A DNA stretch of 64,000 bases from Clavulina sp. PMI_390. Lineage: Eukaryota > Basidiomycota > Agaricomycetes > Cantharellales > Hydnaceae. Of this stretch, positions 23,418-34,707 are shown piece by piece. Each line of letters begins with the position of its first letter. Position 1 is the stretch's first letter. The notes beneath the pieces were generated by a model. It searched no databases. It saw nothing but the letters and a program-made list of their open reading frames with translations, and was not told the DNA's origin. A program made the position numbers and the translations under genes. Location of the stretch: NCBI GenBank assembly GCA_015039315.1, contig WIDE01000079.1, positions 81,186 to 145,185 of the forward strand, read 5' to 3'.

Positions 23418-25231
23418 CCTTGACGATCGTGGCTAAACCCTGGGTGCGGGGGGTGGCGTGAGGGAAATTGGTATCAATGCGGGTGTTATTAGGGATCGAA
23501 GGCCTTTTCTACCAAGGACTCACTGTAAGATACCACTTTCCGTCACGAGGAAGCTGTTTTCAGGCTACTGACTAGGGCGAACAGGCGCGATGTGAAGTTA
23601 GAGTGGCCGAGAAAACTCCACCGCAAGGCTTAGCAATTACGCAGTGGGAGTGCAATGCAACTTGATGATAGCAGACGAGTTGATAGAACAGTCAAGAACG
23701 TCCACAGTAGGTGGTATAAAGGAGTACCGCAAGATGTGATCAATCGCGGTGTGTGCTGAGGATGCCCAAGCGCTCGGCCAAGTCCTCCGTGAGAGTGTCT
23801 GTTTGTATCACAGTGTGTGGGCGCTTTCATTTCACTTCTCTGACTCGGAGCCGTGCGTGGTCTGGCGCCGCATCCGTCATAGTGCCAAACTCGTCAGTCC
23901 CGTCCTGTCGGCATCTCCTCTCGTGTTCACAATTATAGTATAACGACGAAATCGAATTCCTTAGCTTCGTGTACACATTGTTACTAGAACTTGTACTCGG
24001 CCAAACGACTGGAAGGACTTTCCCGTTTGCATCGCTCCTGATTGCATTGCCAGATGCCGGAATGCTGACAACTTTCATGCGCTCTCATCGTAAGGAGCGA
24101 CGGCGCCGCGTTCTTTTGGCTACCGGGTGTCGTCAGCTGCTGGCCTCCTTTTGCTCCCCAATCACACGAGCATGCTGATCCTTGGCTCGGTTGCCTGAAG
24201 CACCGTTCGTCTCGTAAGCTCAGCTGACTCAGGTATCCAGACAGCCAACGACGCGGCCCCCTTCCCTTCGTCATTCGAAAATTTTTACAAAGGGGCCGCT
24301 TAATAGGGAGGACGTCAGGGATGATGTCAAGCTCCGAAAGGGTCTACAGGGGGCGGATGACTACTATTCCCGTCTCCCTGAGGTGGGTGGGCCGAGTAGA
24401 CTTTTTCGAAGCTCATTTCGCCAGCCGCCAGTAATCACGGCGCAAAGCGCACATAGGAAGAGAAAGGCCAGAAGAGAAGCGAGTGTATCAATGCGGCGCA
24501 GGCATAAGCCGTCAATGTGCCAGCACATACGACGCATGATTGACAGTATTGCTAAAGCATCTGCGGTTGGGAGGCAACATGGCTGAGAAACCAGTTGCGA
24601 CACTGCGCTTGCAACCCGGACGCGGGTGGTACGAATGATTAGAGGTCTGGCTCCTAGTGATGGAATCGTTGTATCCCTCTCTAAGGAGGCAGGAGTGATA
24701 CAAAGCCTACATTGTTCTATCGCCCACTGGCGGTTTGAATTGTGAATCACTCATAACAATCAGAGCCCCACCACTCATCACAGCGCGGCAATAGCCAATC
24801 AGTCCTTCAAAGGCAGCTAGGCTCAACAATCATCAGCTATCACGAGCAAGGAAAATGGTATATTCACGCGCTCCAAGATGTCGTAGGTAGTATACCTCGC
24901 ATGGGTTGAGTCCCAGCGATGTAAGAAAGGCTCGCGACACCAAACCGAGTACGCCCCTCCGGCACCGGCACTCCCACCACCGGTAGATAGGAAAATCCAC
25001 AGTGGCTCAGAAGGTCTGGAGAAGAGCTTCGATAACCGTGATCGCGCTCGGGAACCAACGGGAGTGACCACTGTGGAGCGAGAGGCTTGACTGTTGGCAT
25101 CATATCACCCGCCGGGAGTAGCACAGTGCAAATCCTGGGCCAGGATGCTTGAATGGTATTTCCGAGAGTGAGGCTTGAAGTCGTAGGGCAGATAGTTGTT
25201 GGGCGTCATGAAGTTCATTGATCGTAGGGAT
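23418..25231. other. 1.8-kb stretch without a supported gene
   Basis: Lies upstream of ATG26 and downstream of RPC11, both on the minus strand. Several short open frames overlap in conflicting frames (for example 24364-24750 minus and 24823-25124 minus). None shows a domain, a conserved splice pattern or consistent codon use. A short gene near 24820-25120 cannot be excluded. Confidence 0.4.
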
Positions 25232-25827
25232 CTAGTCTTCTCGCCATTTGTGACCACAAGCTTTGTTGGCACATCTATGAGTCCATAAATAAGATCAGCA
25301 AGGGAGAAGCAGAGGTCGCATGGAAAGAAGCAGCCGCTCACGTGTAAACTGTGCATCGCGAATCGAGCAAGAGTGAGTCAGCGAAAAGTAGTCCAATATA
25401 AGAAAGAGGTACGCACAGCGAGTCATAGGCTCATCAGCGGATCGAATCTGCAGCATGTAGAAGAGTGCCCTCCCGTTATCACACTTCGGGCATGAGGCTA
25501 GGAAGATCATCCACATGAGTAGCTAAACCATATCAAGTGAGGATGAATGGACATACCATCCGTCTCGTCCCCTCGGAATTTCTGAGTACCAAGGACCTCG
25601 TCAATCTCCTTCAGCTTTAGCTTATGACGATCTGATACCTAATATTCATAACCATAGTTAGAGCCATATTTATAACCTCAGAGAAAAGATCGGCCAGTTG
25701 GCGAAAAGTGACTGACAGGCTGTTCGATGGGGAACTTGTATGGGCAGGATGGGCAGACCCATTCGTTCGCACCAAGATCATTCCTCCCGATGATCACCAT
25801 ATTCGCGCAGGTTGGACAGAACATCAT
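25232..25827 (-). CDS. RPC11: RNA polymerase III subunit RPC11/RPC10 (POLR3K type)
   Basis: Small zinc-ribbon subunit needed for RNA cleavage, termination and reinitiation by Pol III. Five exons: 25827-25717, 25638-25557, 25497-25417, 25348-25342 (only 7 nt) and 25274-25232, giving 107 residues, the usual family length. The N-terminal ribbon has CPTC and CPSC. The C-terminal TFIIS-like ribbon has CPKC and CANKACGHKW, and the conserved block RSADEPMT just before. The protein ends KWRED and TAG. The 7-nt exon is required to give the family's FY-x-C sequence before the last ribbon. The Pol III subunit RPC37 lies only about 2 kb away. Confidence 0.92.
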
Positions 25828-26101
25828 CTTGGAAGATAACTCTGAGAGAGGATGGGCCCAATGGGAGGTTGTTGATTACTAGAGGTGGACAAGAATCCTT
25901 CTTTCAAGCGTGACAGGGAGGCAAGTTTGCTCTAAACAAATCTCAAGATTTCTTGCAATATCGATGGCCAAGATGCAAAATGCAAACGGAGGAGGATCGC
26001 AGTTTCTTCGTTACCGTCACACAGTTTCTCGTTGACCAAACAAGTGACGCGGACCAGCTCAAGTGCTTCACTTTCGCTCCTTCGACCCAAAGCCAATCCC
26101 G

Positions 26102-26650
26102 ATGCTTCGCCTCCAGAGGCTCGCCCAACCCGCAGGGCGCACGCTCATCCGCTCTCTCTCCAGCACGCCCGCCTCCCTATCCTCCTCTTCCTCTTCTTCT
26201 TCAACACCCGTCCCACCTGTCGTTGAGCAAACTACCAACGCATCTCCAGCCGTCCCTCAATCACCCAACTACGCTGGCACATGGTCTACCTCGCAGAACC
26301 CTCGTCCTGCGCCTCATTCGAACCCGCGCTTCGAGCAGATTGACTATGACTACCAGCCTGCACCGTTGAGCGCCATGGAGCTTGTGAACAACGAGCCGAT
26401 TATCATGAGTGATAAGAGGATTGCAGTCTGCGACGGCGGTGAGTGCGATGGATCCAAAGTAGCGGAAAGGTTGTCGGTTGCTGACGAATTCACTGTACAC
26501 TATGTAATTGTTCCTGCAGGTGGTGGACCGCTGGGACACCCAAAGATTTACATCAACTTGGTACGCAAGACTTGCTATCATATATCTCTTCTTATGCTTA
26601 TATATCCCCCATTCCGCGTTTTAGGACAAGCCTGGCCCGAGACCGTGCGG
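26102..26650 (+). CDS. NDUFS6: Complex I 13-kDa subunit, NDUFS6 type (3' end lost in gap)
   Basis: Mitochondrial NADH:ubiquinone oxidoreductase accessory subunit that binds zinc. ATG at 26102 starts an Arg/Ser-rich mitochondrial presequence (MLRLQRLAQPAGRTLIRSLS). Exons are 26102-26438, 26520-26560 and 26625-26650. Joined, they read …VCDGG|GGPLGHPKIYINL|DKPGPRPCG, the family signature. The Cys, His and second Cys of the zinc site are visible; the last Cys and C-terminus must lie beyond the GTATGA donor at 26651, inside the run of N. The gene is divergent from RPC11 with about 270 bases between the start codons, so the two may share a promoter region. Confidence 0.9.
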
Positions 26651-26682
26651 GTATGAACGTTCTTCTCCCTACCTTCCTGCTG

Positions 26683-27640
26683 NNNNNNNNNNNNNNNNNN
26701 NNNNNNNNNNNNNNNNNNNNNNNNNNNNNNNNNNNNNNNNNNNNNNNNNNNNNNNNNNNNNNNNNNNNNNNNNNNNNNNNNNNNNNNNNNNNNNNNNNNN
26801 NNNNNNNNNNNNNNNNNNNNNNNNNNNNNNNNNNNNNNNNNNNNNNNNNNNNNNNNNNNNNNNNNNNNNNNNNNNNNNNNNNNNNNNNNNNNNNNNNNNN
26901 NNNNNNNNNNNNNNNNNNNNNNNNNNNNNNNNNNNNNNNNNNNNNNNNNNNNNNNNNNNNNNNNNNNNNNNNNNNNNNNNNNNNNNNNNNNNNNNNNNNN
27001 NNNNNNNNNNNNNNNNNNNNNNNNNNNNNNNNNNNNNNNNNNNNNNNNNNNNNNNNNNNNNNNNNNNNNNNNNNNNNNNNNNNNNNNNNNNNNNNNNNNN
27101 NNNNNNNNNNNNNNNNNNNNNNNNNNNNNNNNNNNNNNNNNNNNNNNNNNNNNNNNNNNNNNNNNNNNNNNNNNNNNNNNNNNNNNNNNNNNNNNNNNNN
27201 NNNNNNNNNNNNNNNNNNNNNNNNNNNNNNNNNNNNNNNNNNNNNNNNNNNNNNNNNNNNNNNNNNNNNNNNNNNNNNNNNNNNNNNNNNNNNNNNNNNN
27301 NNNNNNNNNNNNNNNNNNNNNNNNNNNNNNNNNNNNNNNNNNNNNNNNNNNNNNNNNNNNNNNNNNNNNNNNNNNNNNNNNNNNNNNNNNNNNNNNNNNN
27401 NNNNNNNNNNNNNNNNNNNNNNNNNNNNNNNNNNNNNNNNNNNNNNNNNNNNNNNNNNNNNNNNNNNNNNNNNNNNNNNNNNNNNNNNNNNNNNNNNNNN
27501 NNNNNNNNNNNNNNNNNNNNNNNNNNNNNNNNNNNNNNNNNNNNNNNNNNNNNNNNNNNNNNNNNNNNNNNNNNNNNNNNNNNNNNNNNNNNNNNNNNNN
27601 NNNNNNNNNNNNNNNNNNNNNNNNNNNNNNNNNNNNNNNN
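26683..27640. other. Assembly gap (run of N)
   Basis: 958 unknown bases. It must contain the last exon of the NDUFS6-type gene from the left and the rest of the RPC37 gene from the right. Open frames drawn through it are artefacts. The true length of the gap is not known. Confidence 0.99.
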
Positions 27641-28011
27641 GACTCTTCCTTCGTCTCAAACTTCGCCTCGTGCAGCTCCGCCTCATCCTTATCCTCCTGA
27701 TACCTCGCATCACCCAACGCCCTGCCCCGCGCAGCATTCCACACCATGGGCCGCACATCATTCGGGATGTGAATCTCATAGCGTCCGATCTTGGGCTTGG
27801 ACCGTGCGGTGATGACTTTGCCGGCGTCGCGTGCGGCGGGGGAGACTTCGAGTGGTCTGTTTTGAAGTTGGAATTGGTGCAGGTGGATGTTTGGATGTAG
27901 GTGTTCAGAGTAGTAGATCGGGATCGAGGCCACTAGCTCGTCTTCTTCAGGTGTTGATGCATTGGGGTCCAAGTCCATGGGCGAGCCAGCAGACGTCGAT
28001 GCCTCTGCCAT
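27641..28011 (-). CDS. RPC37: RNA polymerase III subunit RPC37/RPC5 (N-terminus only)
   Basis: ATG at 28011 (MAEASTSAGSPMDLDPNAST). The visible 123 residues include an acidic start (EEDELVASIPIYYSEHL) and then HLHQFQLQNRPLEV, PKIGRYEIHIPNDVRPMVWN and a charged stretch running into the gap. This matches the Sin-like/RPC5 N-terminus, where the subunit pairs with RPC53 to form the TFIIF-like arm of Pol III used in initiation and termination. The rest is lost in the N run. The identification rests on the pattern 'acidic, SIPVY, QYPL-x-RP' known for the family and is good but not absolute. Confidence 0.8.
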
Positions 28012-28344
28012 TATTTATTTTTGGGGGGTGATGCCAGAGAAAGGGTGGAGTACTGCACTTCCTGGAATGGGAACGTGAGCTTTTTTGGTGTGTGATCGAA
28101 GGAAAGAAGGGTCTTGTTTACGCGTGTTTGGGCACGTGTCGGCACATCTCGCCTGCTTTTGTGACGGTGCGTGCTAGCACAGTCCCAACTTCAAAAGGCG
28201 AATTCGTCGGTATGTAGAACATGCTAGACTCTCGTATTTATGCCAGTGTGTGGTGCTCAGTCTGTCCATTTGCTTCCCAGATTTTCTGTTAGAGAGTTCA
28301 CTCTCGAAATTTCGCACTTTACACGCTAATACGCGTATACCACC

Positions 28345-31300
28345 ATGACGCTCCCCGTTGACGAGCCTACCCCTGCCCACGTCCCCGCCGACGCTGGACA
28401 TTCCTCTGACGTAGAAGAGCCTACGAACGAGGAACAGGTTGGCAATGGCCACGGAACGGATGTGGAGCCTGACCTCGACGAGAACGAGCTCCTTTCCGAC
28501 AAAAGTCCTCCTCCCGCTGATGAGGCACACCCACCCATCTCTCCCGATGCAGGCGACGTTGAAACCCCACTAGACGGCCCCGTCACCCCTCCTCCTCCCG
28601 CCGAGGCTGCTGCTGCTCCAAAGGCGTCGCCTTCAGCAGCTGCGGCATCGCCCATCAAAGCCAAGGCAAGCGTCACTGTTGATTCCAAGCCTCGGACAAA
28701 GACGACGACGACGACTGCCTCGACAACCACTCGTCCAGGTATTGGTGCTCGTCCCGGCGCAGCGGCGTCCACTACGACGCGGCCTACTGCTGCCGCTGGA
28801 CCGCGTGCATCAGTCGCTGGCACCGCCAGACCCACCACCACCACATCTTCTGCTGCTGCCCGTAAACCCCTCTCCGTATCCACTGCCCCCAAGACTACCA
28901 CTGCCTCCGGAAGTTCTACTGCCCCTAGGAGTGCTGCTCTTGCTTCGAGCACCTCGACAAATGCAGGTGCAAAGAAGCCCGCTGCTGCTGCACCCGCTGT
29001 GACGCCCACCTCAACCAGAGCACCCCGCGCATCCATCGCTCCTGCTGCTGCTGCCCCAGCCGCCGCTACGCGTGCTGGTCCTCGCGCCAGCATGGCTGCC
29101 TCTACTGCAGCGCCCACGAACAAGCCCGTTGCTGGAGCGGCTGCAGCCAATGGAACCAAGGCGCGCACGTCGCCCACCCCGTCGCTTGCCAATGGCGCTG
29201 CGAAGAAGCCTGTTGCTGGTAGCTCTACTGTCAAGCCTGCTGCTTCTACCGCTACGAAGCCGACGTCTACGACGCCTGGTGCTGCTGCGCGACCGGGTCA
29301 TGCTAGCAAACCTAGCATCACGAGCGTGAAGAGCGCAATGGGCCCGCCTACGACGATACCCGTCAAGGATAACAAGGCTGTGGAGGAGCTCGAGGCAAAG
29401 GTTCGCTTCTGTAGCCCCTTATTCTCTTATCTGATTTATTGATCATTCCATCGGGTGTTATGACCTATAGCTGAAAGCAGCCACGGAGGAAATAGCGTCC
29501 AAGACGTTCCAGGTTGCATCTCTCGATGCCTCTCTTAAGGAGAAGCTTGCAGAATCCGCGTCCAAGACCTCTGCGCAAGAAGAAGAGCTTGAACAGCTCA
29601 AGGCTGCTGTTGAGGAGGCTACGAATGCCAGGGCCAAGCTCGAGGCTGATATTGCGAGGTTGGAGGCTGCCTCTGGTGATGCTGCTAGTGCTGCTAGCGA
29701 GCTTGCAAAGATCCAAGCTGATGTGAGTGTGGTGTGCTATGATAGATTATTCTCTTTCTGACTCGTATCAACCTTTTTTGCTCTGCCTACCCAGCTTGCT
29801 GCTGCTCAAGCTGCTCTCGCCGAAGCTACCGCTCAGATTGCCGCCCTTACTGAATCAAACGCTGCCCTCACCACCTCTCTCAGCACAGCCAATGACACAC
29901 TGGCCTCTGCTGCCTCTGAGCGCGCAGAGTCGGAGCGCCTGCTAACCGAGTCTGCCAGCACAGACCGTGCAGCCCTCGAAACAGCCAATGCGACGCTCGC
30001 GCGCATCCAAGCGGACCTCCAGGCCCTGCAGGCTGAGCAGGCCGCTGCGGCGTTGACAGCAAACGAGAAGCTCGCCGAGCTCCAGGCTGAGCTGGACGTT
30101 GCGCGTAGCGCACAATCCGGGCTCGAGGGCGAGAAGGCCCAGCTGACCACGAAGACGAGCGAGCTGACGGCTCGCGTAGAGGAGCTCGAGGTGGATGTGC
30201 TCGAGAGCAAAGAGGCGAGCGAGAAGGCTGCGGCAGAGAGCGAGAAAGCTATTGCTGCGCTGAAGCAAGCGCACTGGGAGGAGAAGGACGAGCTGACGAA
30301 GAGTCTGCAAGAGGACCTGCGCAAGGCCGTCGAGGCGCACGAAGCTGCTGCGCGCGCATGGGAGGAAGCTACAAAGGCGAAGGATGCGCAGGTTGCGAGT
30401 GAGCGGGCGAGTGAGCTGGCCGAGGCGCAGAAGGCTGCGAATGAGGCGAGCAAGAGTGCGTTAGAGGCGCTTGCTGCTGAGCATGCGAGTGCGTTGGAGA
30501 CGAGGGTCAAGGAGCATGAGAGTGCGGTTGCGGATTTGAGTGCGAAGCATGAGGAGGCGCAGACGAGTTTGCGCGAGGTTATCAAGGGGCTCAATGCTGA
30601 GTTGCAGGTGCGCACAAAGATCTTTTCTTTATATGTTCACTGGTTATTGACGAAATCTGATTTTATCAATAGGAGCAACAAGGGAAATACGATGCCCAAG
30701 TACGCACCATTCAGGCTGAGCACGACTCTCGCGTCCAGGAGGCTTTCGAGAAGGCCAAGGTATGTGGAGACAATCATCCTACTATCCTAATGGTTTGCTC
30801 ACGTGTTGTCCTTGACAGTCCGAGGCCGCTGCTGCCCACACCGAAGAGCTCGCTTCCTTCCGCTCCCAAACCCAAAGCATCTCTGAGCAAGTCCGCCAGG
30901 CTCACGCCAGCCAGGTCGAAGCTCTCCAAAAGGAGAACACCGAGACCCTGGAAGAGCACACGAACGCGTTGCAGAAATCCATCAAGGAGCTCACCCTGAA
31001 TCTTGCGGCAACGCAGGAGGACCTCACGAAGAACAAGACTGCATTGGCTGCTGCCTCTACCGAGCTGTCGGCAACGCAGCAGCAGCTCGCGGATGCCAAG
31101 TTGGCTATTGAGGCGGCGGGCAAGGATGCATCTGCTGCTGGTGAGGCTGCTCTCGCGCAGGCCAAGGCCGACGTTGCAAAGGCTCAGGACGAGCTCGCGA
31201 CGTTCCAGAAGATGCTCGGCGAGTCGCAAGAGTCATTCGCGGCAGACATGGATGGCCTCAAGTCTGCGCACCGCCGTGAGATTGATAGCTTGACCGCTGC

Positions 31301-31838
31301 ACACACCGAGGCGACTTCGCAGGTCAAACTCGCCCATGAGGACGCCGTGGCGAGGATCTCGACGGAGCGCGCCAACTTGCGCAGTGCCCTCGAAGACGAG
31401 CGTGAGGCGAAGGAGAAGGCTCTTGCGCAGGTCGAATCTCTGCAGGCTGCTCCTCCACCAGTTGCGTCGCCCCGCCCCAGCACCGTGGGCCTGATGTCCA
31501 AGGAGGACGTTGAGAAGCTACATCAGGCGCACAATGCACGGTTGATGGAGCTAGAGGCGGAGCACGCCAAGGCACTCGCAGCCATCAAGGCCCAACTCGC
31601 CACCAAGCAAGAGGAGGTTGATACTGCCGAAGCGGAGGTGAGCCGTAAGGGCATGGAGATTGATATGATGACTGTGGATAAGGATGAGACGGACAGCGAG
31701 CTTGAGAGGTTCGTCATCTCTTCACTTTGGGACCACCCCTGCGCTCATTGGTATACTGACTGTAGCATGTATAGGTTGAAGGAAGACCTCACACGCGTGA
31801 AGGAGGAGCTCGCTGCCATCAAGGCACAAGCGGCGTAG
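28345..31838 (+). CDS. Ala/Thr/Pro-rich protein with long coiled coil
   Basis: Six exons: 28345-29400, 29471-29722, 29795-30607, 30673-30759, 30819-31708 and 31775-31838, giving about 1053 residues. The first 350 residues are disordered: an acidic start, then Ala/Thr/Ser/Pro-rich sequence with scattered Arg and Lys (RPGIGARPGAAASTTTRP). From about residue 345 to the end the protein is almost continuous coiled coil, rich in Ala, Glu, Lys and Gln (ELEAKLKAATEEIASK, LKEDLTRVKEELAAIKAQAA). No enzyme motif is seen. The layout suits a cytoskeletal or scaffold protein: a basic disordered head, as in microtubule-binding proteins, and a dimerising rod. That is inference. Divergent from RPC37 with about 330 bases between starts. 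Confidence 0.85.
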
Positions 31839-32466
31839 AGAATCGTTGCTTGCATCTCCCTTTCAAACCTTTGTGCTTGAATTCGTTCCGTTTCTCTCTT
31901 CTCGTTCCTTCATGTGTGAATCGTCTGTTGCCCCCATGCCACCAACATCAGGCTCGTACTCAAGTACAGAGCTTTCATCCACCAGCCCAATCCCAAACCA
32001 TCTCTCCTTATCCCCCTCCCTCTCTCATAGTCTCTACCTACGTTTAGTCCCTCGTTGTCATTACTCGGTTCTTTTTCTCTTTTTGCAAAACCTTGATACC
32101 CCTCTCAATTGATCATCTTATTGCTCTCTCTCTCTTTCCCCAACGCGCGGTCTGTTATCGCCATTGCCAAAAAAGAATAAATAAGGAACACCGCCGACCG
32201 ACCGACGTCGTACTAGTAACTAGTCGTGCCACGCGGCGAAAAATAATAATAATACAGTCCTAGTACGATTTGGGCTGATTTTGCATTTTGGGGTAAAGTA
32301 AAGTGACTGTGGGGACAGAAACTGAATTGGAGGTCCAAAACAGGGACATACTTCTCAAGCCCAACCTTGAGGCGTCTCTCTCTCTCTCACCTTCCACCTT
32401 CTCCCTTTCCCCCTTTCTCCCCTTCGTCGTCGTCCCCTACCCACCCCCGTATACTATTTTAGAAAA
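31839..32466. other. Intergenic, pyrimidine-rich promoter region of YHM2
   Basis: About 630 bases between the coiled-coil gene and YHM2. Long CT-rich stretches (31980-32150 and 32360-32450) look like a fungal pyrimidine-rich promoter or leader. No gene is seen. Confidence 0.5.
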
Positions 32467-34287
32467 ATGGGTGTCTCCTCAGAACCTGGTCAAAAGGGCA
32501 TCAACTGGTCCAATATCGCTGTCGGTAAGTCCGACGACGTCCATGCCACTCAAGTTGAACGTCTCGCTCACGAATGTGCGACCACCCATAATTTAGGTGG
32601 TATCATGAACATGGTCTGTGCCCTACGCGTACGAGTTTGCTAGCTTTTATCCTGACAGCCAATTGTTTCAAATTTTTGTGACGGCGAACAAACGTGCAGT
32701 TCGTAAGTGCCGGCCGCACCTCCCCGCGCAAGATCCACGCAAACTAACACGTTATGCGTCTTTTTGTACTGTAGGAGGTGCATATACAGCTTTTCCTTAC
32801 ATTTGATCGTCCCATCTCACTAACTACTTCGTTCACAATACTAAAATCACCGCCCGAAACCGACGTCCCCCCCACAAATCCAACCTAAATCCCCCCCAAT
32901 GCTTCCTCTCCCCCCATGGAATAACCACTCGTAGGTGACAACATTGGGGCAACCCCTTGAAGTCGTCAAGACCCAGATGGCCGCGAACCGCTCGCAGTCC
33001 ATGGGACAGGCGCTTTCCACGGTCTGGTCCCGTGGTGGTGTCAAGGGTTTCTACCAGGGTCTCATCCCTTGGGCCTGGATTGAGGCATCAACAAAGGGTG
33101 CAGTGCTCCTCTTCACGGCGGCAGAGGTCGAGAAGGCCTCGATGGGCATGGGTCTCGACCAGGCGTCTGCTGGTCTGCTCGGTGGTATTTCTGGTGGTGT
33201 CGCACAAGCGTATGCTACTATGGGTGCGTAATTATTCCTTTCTCCTTGCTTTCTTGATTTTTCCCTCCGAAGGTCTTTTGAAACGCGTAACTGATAAGAT
33301 ATCCCCATTAGGTTTCACCACTTGCATGAAGACCGTAGAGATCACACGACACAAGCAGGCTTCAACCGGTGCCGTGCCGGAGTCGACTTGGAAGGTTTTC
33401 GGTGAAATCTACAAGAGGGAAGGTCTCGCTGGTATTAACAAGGGTGTGAACGCTGTCGCTCTCCGGCAAGCAACCAACTGGGGTTCCCGGTACGTCGTTT
33501 CCTGTCCTGTCACCTAGACGTGCCAGCCTGTCTTGCGTACCGCGTGCTAACTAAATCACATGTGTTTGTCTGTCTCATTCGCCCGGGTGTTGACTCATGC
33601 TTCTTTCATCTTGGTTCATATGGGCTCAACTTTCCGCTCGCCAAATGATCAACGTTCCTTCCCACAATCATCAAATGGGAAAAAATGGAACCTCCACTAC
33701 ACATATCCCTCGGTGATCTGGGCACATCACCCCACCTTTGGACGATCGACCGAAATGCGCTGTTGTCGATGATTTCAACATAACAGAATGGGCTTTGCTC
33801 GCTTGTCCGAGACCATGATCCGCAAGTACAAGGGCCTGAAGGAGGGCGAGTCACTGACTGCCGCCGACAAGATCTTCAGCTCTGCTCTCGGTACGTTTTT
33901 CGTCTCATTTCGTTCGGTCCCAGCACCCCTCTAACTTTTACTTCCCTACAGGTGGTGCTGTCGCCACATGGAACCAGCCCATTGAGGTCGTCCGTGTCGA
34001 GATGCAGTCCATGGCCAAGGCCGCACCAGGCTCAAACCGTCCCGCCAAGCTCACCGTCTTCAACACGCTCGGCTACATCTACCGCGAGAACGGCATCAAG
34101 GGCCTGTACCGTGGTGTTACCCCGCGTATTGGGTTGGGTATCTGGCAGACAATTTGCATGGTGTCGTTCGCGGATTACGTGAAGGTTTGGTGCGTATCTC
34201 GTTTTTTTTTTCTCTTCATACTTGGCGAAAAAGCAGCAACTGACCCATATTCGTCACTACAGGGTTAAGGGCAACCAGGCAAAATAA
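32467..34287 (+). CDS. YHM2: Mitochondrial citrate/oxoglutarate carrier (Yhm2 type)
   Basis: Inner-membrane carrier of the SLC25 family that exchanges citrate for 2-oxoglutarate, supplying cytosolic citrate and NADPH. Nine exons: 32467-32524, 32597-32613, 32700-32702 (TTC), 32775-32777 (GAG), 32935-33223, 33312-33489, 33787-33890, 33952-34189 and 34263-34287. The total is 915 nt, 304 residues, the family length. Conserved blocks are [61 protein letters not shown] and [17 protein letters not shown]. The two 3-nt exons restore the family's MNMFEVTTLGQ; without them Phe-Glu is missing. All junctions keep frame. Confidence 0.93.
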
Positions 34288-34707
34288 TGCGCTGAGCCGA
34301 GTATACCTATCCTCCGATCTCCCAAAAACTCTAGCTAGTCTCATTGAAGCTGGAGCTGGAGGCCTCGTTCTACCCTATCTTATTATCTTCCTTCCCTCTC
34401 TCCTCCTTGCCTGCTTAGACGTCGCTTTCGTACTTACCCTTACCTACCTACCTCATGTTATGACGGGCCGTGCTGCTCTTTCTTCAATGGGTTATATTGC
34501 TATTGCTCACATGAACTTGTCTGAGGCTGAGATGTTGTGTGCAAGAGAAAGAAGATAAGGGAGCCGAGACTTGAGTTAAGGTGAAGCGTATGGATTTTGC
34601 GAGCACAACAGAATAGGTGTGTAAAGGTAGATATGAGAAGCAAGCAAAGAAACGCCAGCGACAACGAAAGTAAGGTGAGTACACCCCCTTCAACCAGCTA
34701 CATGTAC
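34288..34707. other. Convergent 3' region between YHM2 and the Mpv17-family gene
   Basis: About 420 bases of 3' flank from two converging genes. No gene or terminator-like structure is supported. Confidence 0.5.

Noticed and set aside
24364..25124. Possible small minus-strand genes between ATG26 and RPC11
   Set aside because: Overlapping frames conflict, no splice pattern joins them and no family is recognisable.
26572..28011. Open frames of 390-480 residues crossing the N run
   Set aside because: They are open only because N codons are not read as stops; only the flanks are real sequence.
28326..30615. Long Ala/Val- and Ser/Ala-rich open frames on the minus strand
   Set aside because: Antisense shadows of the GC-rich coiled-coil gene, whose sense frame has conserved introns and heptad pattern.
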